Assembly (NCBI GenBank): GCA_032158125.1
Contig: JASKOT010000025.1
Location: 186,001-250,000, forward strand
Origin: Papiliotrema nemorosa
Lineage: Eukaryota > Basidiomycota > Tremellomycetes > Tremellales > Rhynchogastremaceae
Length of the DNA stretch: 64,000 nt
Reading direction: 5' to 3'
The notes below the pieces were generated by a model that saw nothing but the letters and a program-made list of their open reading frames with translations, had not been told where the DNA came from and did no database searches. A program made the position numbers and the translations under genes. Positions 57,058 through 64,000 of the stretch are shown piece after piece (within the stretch, counting starts at the first letter, position 1; each line of letters opens with the position of its first letter).

Positions 57058-59681
57058 ATGTTGGTAGCATCGTCGTGTCCAGCACATGGAGATAGGATGT
57101 CTGGAAGCGACCTCAACGATCCAGAGCTTCCATTACATCTAGCACTAGCCCATCTACTAGTCAAGAGCTTTCCCCTCGTCGAGCAACCCCAAGGTTCCCC
57201 AACATATCACTCGGCCGGATTCATCTCGTCCATCTTGACCCTCGTTTCGAAAGAGGTATTCGAAGTCGACGATACACCAGCAACCTATGATGAGCTTCGA
57301 AATCGAGTAGATCTGATGGTCAAAAAGGAGTATGGTAGGAGAGATCGACTACGAGAGAGGAAAAGGGCTCGTGGGATTATGGTCGAGGATGATGCAGACG
57401 AGGATTCAGAAGGATATGAATGGATGCGGCATTTTGTAAGTATGGCCTTGGAAGCGTCACTGATCGTAGGGGAAGAGCTTCGAGTCGATTCCCGAGGGCT
57501 CTGCTTTTCTAGATAGTAAGACTCACTACCGTCCCAGCTGACAGGATAGACCTGGAGAGAGACATTCGAGAGAGGATCAACGAAGACGACGAGGAAGACT
57601 TGAGCGAAATCCCCGAGCCTTTCGTGGGTACTCATGCCAACTTCACGCTCATGGTAGGAGAGACGATCGCCCCTTGGCCTATTCCTCCGCCGAATCGCCC
57701 TGGTATTGCGAAAATTGTCATTCATGGAAACCTCGTCTCTGTCCCGTTCGGTCGGTAGATGGTGCGGGACGTCTGATCCCGGTCCATCGTTTCATGGCAT
57801 ATCGAACCGCAAATACGCCATGGAAGACACTCTCGACGCTCGGAGCAAGGCTATGGACAGGTAGATTTCCTTATGGGTAAAGCTGAGAATAGCATGCGAT
57901 CGTCGATGAATAGCGGAGACTATTCTGGCGCGTTGAACTCGCTCAGGCGTTTCTACGATTACCAATTCCCCTTCTCCCATAGGTGAGTAGCTTGTGATGC
58001 CTGACTGACGATAGGGGCCGACACCAGCATGCGCTGCTCAACCTCGCCTCGTTTCACTATTCCACCGGTGGTCTGCCTTCAGCCCAGGAGGTGAGCTTGG
58101 AATCTTTCTCGGCTGACCCTAGGCAATCAACGAGGCGATTCAGGTAGCTCGGGCAGAGGGAGACCGATCGTGCCTTGATCACTGTATGAGGTGGGCACTA
58201 TCAAAGGCACCACTGATGAATAGCCTGTCACATCGGATAGAGGCCGAGCTGCAGTCTGCTCCTGGACCTAGCAAGCTTCGCGTCGAGCAACAGCCCATCG
58301 AGGACTCTCGCCTGCCCCAAGTCACATCGCCCATGGACGAGTTGTGGGTCTTGCAGGTAGCTCTGGATTTGGCAAGTTGTCCACTCGACCCAGCTCATCT
58401 TAGGGAGAACCGGTACACATTGCCCAGCGCCGGACTCGTTCCGCCTTGCACCGTTACGACTCGGTCACTGCGAAGACCGAAGACAAGCAGATGCAGGGGT
58501 GGTTGACCGAATTTCCGTTTGACGAAGGGGCGTGGCATATATCTCAGGCTGGTCTATGGGGGATGCTGGGATCATCCACTCTCGCCGAGCTACACGAGGA
58601 TATGGCTTTGGAGGCAGGAGGGAGGGAGTCTCGGTTGGAGGTTTTGATCGCCCGAGCAGAAAGGGTGAGCTGGAATGTTGGAGTATGCTGAGAGGTAGTC
58701 TGCTCTCCGAGGACGCTTTGACGAGGCCTTGGGCATATTGGTCGACCTTGAGTGTATCGACGGCCTGGATTACGCTTCTTTCAAGCGATGGGCCCGATGT
58801 GTCTGGTCCATACTGCGACATCAAGTCGAGCTAAAGTGAGCCAACGGCTAGTCTTCTCTGACGATTAGCCAAAATGACAACGCACTTGACCTACTCGATA
58901 TCCTACAGCCTTCACCGGCATCATTCCGCAGGACAGGTCACGGCGCGCCTCTGCGCGAACGTCCCGACGGAGGGGATCATCAAGAGACGGCGCATGAACA
59001 GATCAAGACCTCTCTGAGAAAGGCGACCAAGATGACTGTGAGTCTGGCGCATACCCTCATTGACAAAAGGAATCCAATGCCCCACCTCACCTCGTCTTGC
59101 CCCTGGTTTTGTCGGCAATCCACCTCGCATCCGAGCTGGGCTTGTGGACCTTGTATCGGTTGGCCACGGTCATCTTTGGCGAGGTCTTGCTGAGCATGGA
59201 GGGGCAGAAGATGGGTAAAAAGGCCATTGAAGAGGTCGAGAAGATCTGGCCAGAGGTGGGATTTCCTTTCCGATGAAGCTGATTCAAGCTCGTGGAGAGC
59301 GGCGACGAGGAAACGATTGCGAGAGCGGCTCTTGTCCTCGGCAAGGCGTTTGTCGAGATTAGCTTGGACGAGGATGATCTCGAGCTGCTAGGTGAGCCAT
59401 TGTCAAGTCGATGCTCATGGGTAGACCACGCGGTGGAGCATCTTCATCGAGCCAGGACCAGTGGGAAGAAGATCCAGGCGAGGAGAACGATTAGCGTGGC
59501 TTTGGAACTGCTTGCGCTTATAGCGCAGTCTCGGAATGAGACCTCGGCCCAGGAGGCGATGCAGAAGGAGCTGGAGCGGGTCGAAGCGGACAAGAACAGC
59601 AGCGCTTTGGTAGACCAAGTGAGGAGTATAGGCGAGGTTGTCAAGCTTGTGAGTGTGCGCGTGAGCGAAGGGTGGCGGTGA
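57058..59681 (+). CDS. APC5: Apc5 anaphase-promoting complex subunit
   Basis: Scaffold TPR subunit of the APC/C ubiquitin ligase. Fourteen exons: 57058-57435, 57470-57515, 57550-57623, 57658-57860, 57893-57982, 58015-58090, 58123-58190, 58224-58356, 58404-58664, 58699-58835, 58869-59037, 59070-59255, 59289-59391, 59425-59681; 726 aa (human 755). The family is recognised from the N-terminal helical block, RRSPLGLFLRRIALVLRKL, the TPR-like region LNSLRRFYDYQFPF ... HQHALLNLASFHYST ... AINEAIQVARAEGD, and C-terminal TPRs (ELGLWTLYRLATVIFGEVLL). Introns 3 (57624-57657) and 8 (58357-58403) use GT-AG borders that remove in-frame-looking sequence; both are needed to keep the domain order. The ATG at 57058 is the first; M at 57100 is an alternative. 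Confidence 0.9.
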
Positions 59682-59802
59682 GCCGAGATGCATGACTATA
59701 ATGCGTACTGTAAATGCAGTGGTGAAACATACAAATCGCTCTTCAATATCCCAATCTCTATCCAAATCTCAATGCCCTGATGTCCAAGTCTTGATACCTC
59801 GT

Positions 59803-61943
59803 CTAGTCATGCATGATGGCGAATATCCTAAACTCTGTCCCACCTTTGGGATCCAGGGTATGTTCCAACAGTTCACAATGCAAGACGTGTGACCCCGGTT
59901 GAACACCCACTACAACCTCTTCCACCCTATTCGTCAGCCCACCCCCCACGGCGCAGGAGGTTCACTTACATTCCCGGATTCCTCTCTTCTATATCCCACC
60001 ACCCTTCCACTCTTCTCCCTCCAGCTTTATCCCCGTCCACCCAGCAAAACACACTTCCCAACCCCAACGTTGCGCTCTTTTGGAACCCTATCAGGACTCT
60101 GGCTCCATCTACCATCTCTTCCACTTCGGGGTATTGCCGTTTAGACTCGGTACGGCGAGACCGGCGACGTTTCCGGCCTATGTTATCGATTATAACGCCT
60201 AGGGGTTGGATGTTGTAGGGAGTTTTGGGTCGCATGGCGAGGGGAAGAGGTTCAAAGCCTATCTTTGTGCCTGTCTCGTCGTCGAGGGGGTCGGAAATGT
60301 CTTCCAGGGGGAGGTTGTTGGGTGTAGGAGGGGAAATCGAGAATGGAACAGATAGAGTGGACCCGGGGGTTTTGGCAACGAGGTAGATTTTCTCCTTCCA
60401 TTGCCATGTTTCCCTACATGTCAGCGAAACCGGTTTAGCGACATACCATCCGGTTGTCGTGGGGAGCGCAACCACCCCTTGTACCGGTTCAGAGGTGTTG
60501 GAAGGAGTGTGGAATTTGGGAGAATTCATTGACCGGCACGTCGCATCATGCCGTATCAGCCCAGTCTGCCGGTCAAACGGCATGGTCAATGCAGCCTAGA
60601 GTCAGCGAAAATTCCAAAATAGACGGTGAACACACCAATGGGATATCTGTGATGCGTAGGTCTGTCTTGCGCAGCGACGCAGGGGCAAATTTGCCCAGTG
60701 CCGAAAACCCAGAAACCGGTTTAGACTTGTCAATCTGATCCCCTAGGTATCGGATCACCAATCCGGCCGCTAGTGCGTGGCCCAATGCAGATATCTGTCC
60801 TCAGCACGTTCCCCAACGATCTGACCCACATGCATGAGATCCACGGGGATACCGCCCCACTCTCGGACTTTACTATCGCCTAGGACGACACTTGGACCGG
60901 TTCTGAACCATCTTGGCATTTGCGTGTCCGGGTCGTCGAGGATCCGAGGGAGGAGGACGTCGCGGATGGAGAGAGATGGAATGTCGTAGAATGCTGCCAC
61001 GTCGAGATGAAGGGATCCCGCGGACAAGAGGGTTGGGAAGAGGGTTGTGAAGGTTCTGCAATGAGCCCAATCTTCACCGATGCTCACTCTATATTGATGA
61101 TTGCTGGCGAGTTGGGCAGTTCCAGGATGCCTCTCATGAGGTGCTCATAGGATCCAAGAACATCCACCTCGATCAAGTCGTTGATTCCCAGCTCCACCAG
61201 GACGAGATCCGACTCTACCGCAATGTGTTCCTCTACCATGAGCGTGATTCACGTAGAGGGACCACCCACTGAAACACCAAGAAAAGTATGCAGACCCAAC
61301 ACCGCCCTGAGCCCCATTGACCAGCCGATTTTGAGGATGAGGAAACGTCTCGTTGAGCCAGTCGAAAATGAGCACATGAAGATTCTCTGGTGAATAGAGG
61401 GTATCCGCTCCGAAGAGGGGTTTCGGTCTCTCTTGCGATACAGCTGCCTCTTCGCTCGCCGCCTCTTCAATACTGACGGGCAAAGAGTCGTCCTCTTGTC
61501 GGCTCACCAAGACGGATCTCCTTGTTCGATGTTCAGCAGGGGTGAGACCTCGTCCCTTGGAGACTGAACCTCCAATGACGGAAACAGTGAATGGCTTTCC
61601 GCTCCTTGCTTTGTCGATGAAATCCTGTATCCTCCCTCCCGTACCTACCATCAGCCGCACCCAGCCCCTGTCGACATAGATACTCACCCTCGTACTGGAC
61701 TGCCCGGCGATACTCCCATTCACGCATGGCCAACTCTTCTTCCGTCTCACTGACCGACCCACCGACTTTTAACCTTCCAATCTCACCATTCTGAACCTTT
61801 TGTACAACACTCGCTACGAGACTCCTTGATTTCCGTCCTGCATGGCCGGATAGTGGAGTAGCGAGGAGGAGTATGAGAAGGAGAAGGACAGTGAGCCAGA
61901 TGGAAAGGACTCGAAGTCGACCTCTCATAAAACTAGGCATCAT
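59803..61943 (-). CDS. membrane-anchored SGNH/GDSL-hydrolase-like protein
   Basis: Type II membrane protein with a luminal SGNH-like esterase/acyltransferase fold; substrate unknown, possibly polysaccharide O-acetylation or cell-surface glycan editing. Exons 61943-61688, 61644-61270, 61232-61088, 61055-60830, 60794-60636, 60595-60447, 60413-59970, 59926-59803; 625 aa. Short cytosolic start, signal-anchor VLSIWLTVLLLLILLLATPL (about 12-31), then SGNH blocks: I VIGGSVSKG (near 107-115), III VELGIND (about 223-229), V DLMH (331-334). The C-terminal half is a beta-rich domain ending GTEFRIFAIMHD. Intron 6 (60446-60414) is 33 nt, so its retention keeps the frame open. The last exon was added by splicing past a stop at 59966. 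Related proteins occur in encapsulated tremellomycetes. Confidence 0.82.
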
Positions 61944-62297
61944 CTCGGCGAAGGGGAAGGGCGGGATGAGGCGGAATACAAGGGATTCGTCCTCAAGGAT
62001 CCATTCGGTGCAGAGTCTGGATAGAAAAGCGGTGTGGGCTAGCCTGCGATGATGTGCCCGTCCCTATATCGATGCGCGTCGAGCTCGAGGAATGATCAAG
62101 TGTCAAAGTCTACGGTCGAAATGATAACCTCCCAGAACCCATCCCAAAATGACCCGGACACGGTAATTCCGCAATCTCATCCCACCCTTACCTGCATGCC
62201 TCGACACACAAGCCAGGCAATCGTGCAAATGCATGTATACTCGTAACTCCATTCACCTACTGCTACACGAAAAGTCCCAGCACAAGGGATCGGAAGT
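61944..62297. other. spacer between DNM1 3' end and SGNH-gene promoter
   Basis: 354 bp containing the DNM1 3' UTR and the upstream region of the SGNH-like gene, both on the minus strand. No gene-like structure seen. Confidence 0.45.
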
Positions 62298-64000
62298 CTA
62301 TGTACTCTTCAGCGAAACCTCGCTCAACACTCTAAACGCCTCTCTATACGCATCCAACAATGCCTTGACCCTCGTTCGTTCAGCGACCAGCGCATCGTCC
62401 TCGAACAGCAATTCCGCAAATAGGTCTGGCTTGTATAGCGAAGTGACCAGTCGTTGTTGAATCGCGTCCCGGGAAAAGTTTACCTGAGGTCAATTCTTGT
62501 CTCGGATAGACTCACCAAAAGATGCATGATGGCCTTTGGAACGAGATCTTGAATCGTCTGCCGGGTGATGCCAAAGTAGCTCCCTATAAGACTTCGAATC
62601 AGGGTCGTTTCCATCTCCTCCTTTGGAGTAAGCTGCAGTTGATCGTTTCCGCTCTGCCATCAGCGATGAATCACCCTCTCTACGCACCGCATCGAGGTGC
62701 TTGCCCAATGACTTCATGTCATACGCCTGAGGAGCGTCCAGCGACGCCCTACCTGTTCTTCTCGTACCCAGATCTGGCAACAACTCCTTTTCCCTGTTGA
62801 AAGCAGAAGGAGGCGGTTTCACCATCCTTCTCTCGGTGCCTGCTCTTGATCCTGGGGCAGAGGAAGTGTGGGTAGGTCCCTCTTGCGTTCCGTTGGGCCC
62901 ACCGAAAAAGTAGTTCAAGAAAGTCTCTTTAGCAGTGTGGGGCGATGTCCCTCCAGCGGGCAGGGGAGTCGGGTGAAGGGAGCTAGGAATGGCAGGTTGA
63001 GGTTGGGAGCCCGAAGCTGTGCGGTGATGTTGCCGTCTCTTTTCGTTTTTGGGTACCGCAGGGCGACGAATGTCCGGGACAGAGGCGGAGGCAGATCGAT
63101 TGTGCTGGACGTGCGGTGGAATCAGGCCATTTGGCTGAGAGCCCGTGTCGTCGGATGAAGACTCGTCGTCTTCTTCCACTTGGGATCCGTGTACAGAGGG
63201 GACTCGAGGCGCAGGTTGCGGTGCACCAGCTCGAGCGATCGCAGCCGACCCAGCGACAAAGTCTGGGTGGTTGGTGTTGATGTATGCCGCTTGGATGCCG
63301 ATCAAACTGGATACATACTCAGAAGTAGGACCCAGTCGCTCCCGCAGAAGTTCAGACACTACTTCCACCAGTTGGCTACCCAGTCGAGGGAATCGCTGTA
63401 GCTCGGGAGAGGTGCAGTTGTGACAAATCTTCATCAGTTCCTCGTACACCAGTTCGACACATCGGAGTGATGGAGGCTCAAGCAGTTTGATCTGAGGTTT
63501 GACCAAGAGATCAAACGCGACCTCTGGAACGAACAGACTTGGTCTCGGTCCGGTCGAATTTCGAATGGCCGTGCGAATGTCTTGGAGCGTGAGGTTGGTG
63601 GTCGGGTCGATGGACTGAAGAGCGTGTCCAAAGACGTCATTGAAAATGTAGTATATTCTGGCGCCTCCGCACAACTCTTTGGTTGAGATTTCGAGGGATG
63701 TACCCTCGATGGATGAGATGAAATCGCGCGTGAATTCAGTCATGAGTTTGAGAATGAGCGAGCCCTATAATGAGCGTTTTCCCCCGTGACGACTCACCCT
63801 GTGCTGCTCTCCCAAGAATGTCGCGTCGCCGAACGCGTTCAACTCTTGTTGCGTCTGACCCATCAGGGTGTTTAATCTCGCCTTCATGTCGGGCAATTTC
63901 TCTCTGATGTGTGCCATCAACACATGATTCAATGTCTTTGCCAAAAACTTGGTCCCGCATCGATGGGCGATATTCCTATACGCCGGGTGGTTTTTGAAAA
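62298..64000 (-). CDS. DNM1: Dnm1/Drp1-like dynamin, 5' end outside window
   Basis: Dynamin-related GTPase for mitochondrial and peroxisomal fission. Exons 64000-63798 (continues beyond the window), 63764-62688, 62632-62516, 62483-62298; the visible part is 527 codons. The GTPase domain is missing. Seen: FKNHPAYRNIAHRCGTKFLA, KARLNTLMGQTQQELNAFGD, ELCGGARIYYIFNDVF, the stalk, then a 150-residue disordered insert B (Ser/Pro/His-rich, with FLNYFFGG), the GED LTPKEEMETTLIRSLIGSYF and LVPKAIMHLLVNFSRDAIQQ, ending VSLKST. The FNYFFGG-type motif before the GED is typical of Dnm1 (Mdv1/Caf4 adaptor region), separating it from Vps1. A long ORF suggests a stop at 62490; splicing at 62515 and 62687 corrects this. 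Confidence 0.93.

Noticed and set aside
59966..59968. Stop codon at 59966 as end of the SGNH-like protein
   Set aside because: It sits in a GTAAGT donor; splicing to 59926 adds a 41-residue conserved-looking C-terminus ending FRIFAIMHD.
62490..63743. Long ORF end at 62490 taken as the Dnm1 C-terminus
   Set aside because: Its last 60 residues are intron and out-of-frame sequence; splicing at 62687-62633 and 62515-62484 gives a proper GED ending at 62298.

Overview
The window is nuclear DNA of a basidiomycete fungus, most likely a tremellomycete yeast (the Cryptococcus/Tremella side). The grounds are protein content typical of fungi (Rad3, Ysh1, Apc5, Dop1, Gpi13, Vps1, Dnm1), very intron-rich genes with introns mostly of 31-48 nt, CTRAY branch points placed just before the acceptor, and very short gaps between genes. 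I rebuilt splice structures by hand, and every complete multi-exon gene listed closes in frame. I see no transposon, tRNA, rRNA or CRISPR array.

Layout, left to right. 1-11.2 kb: 3' part of a SERCA-type Ca2+ P-type ATPase (+), an Rsr1/Bud1-like Ras GTPase (-), an Sso1-like syntaxin (+) and an Hmt1/ABCB6-type ABC transporter (+). 11.3-20.2 kb: Tgl2-like lipase (-), Cns1/TTC4 Hsp90 co-chaperone (+), CLPTM1-family protein (-) and Gpi13 ethanolamine-phosphate transferase (+). 20.8-31.2 kb: an orphan ORF (+), Vps1 dynamin (+), a complex I LYR subunit (+), the TFIIH helicase Rad3/XPD (-), a small acidic protein (+) and a CUE-like + AlkB + GRF zinc-finger protein (-). 31.4-41.1 kb: a membrane-anchored protein with several START-like regions (+), an unknown basic/acidic protein (-), a WW plus glycine-rich protein (-) and a 7TM receptor (-). 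42.3-52.3 kb: a nucleobindin/Ssp120-like EF-hand protein (-), Dop1 (+), Hat1 (+) and a BTB protein (-). 52.4-64 kb: Ysh1/CPSF73 (+), a GAS2-domain protein (-), Apc5 (+), a membrane-anchored SGNH-hydrolase-like protein (-) and the 3' part of Dnm1 dynamin (-).

Most of these are unlinked housekeeping functions: secretion and membrane traffic (Sso1, Vps1, Dop1, Ssp120-like), GPI anchors and lipids (Gpi13, CLPTM1, START, Tgl2), DNA/RNA/chromatin (Rad3, AlkB, Ysh1, Hat1, Apc5) and signalling (Rsr1, GPCR). They are arranged as eight head-to-head pairs, seven with short shared promoters (82-304 bp), alternating with tight convergent 3' ends.

The points most worth a second look are the CUE-AlkB-GRF protein, five introns that only work with GC-AG borders, near-minimal introns and micro-exons, the multi-START anchored protein, and an orphan gene with a TATA box almost touching its start codon.
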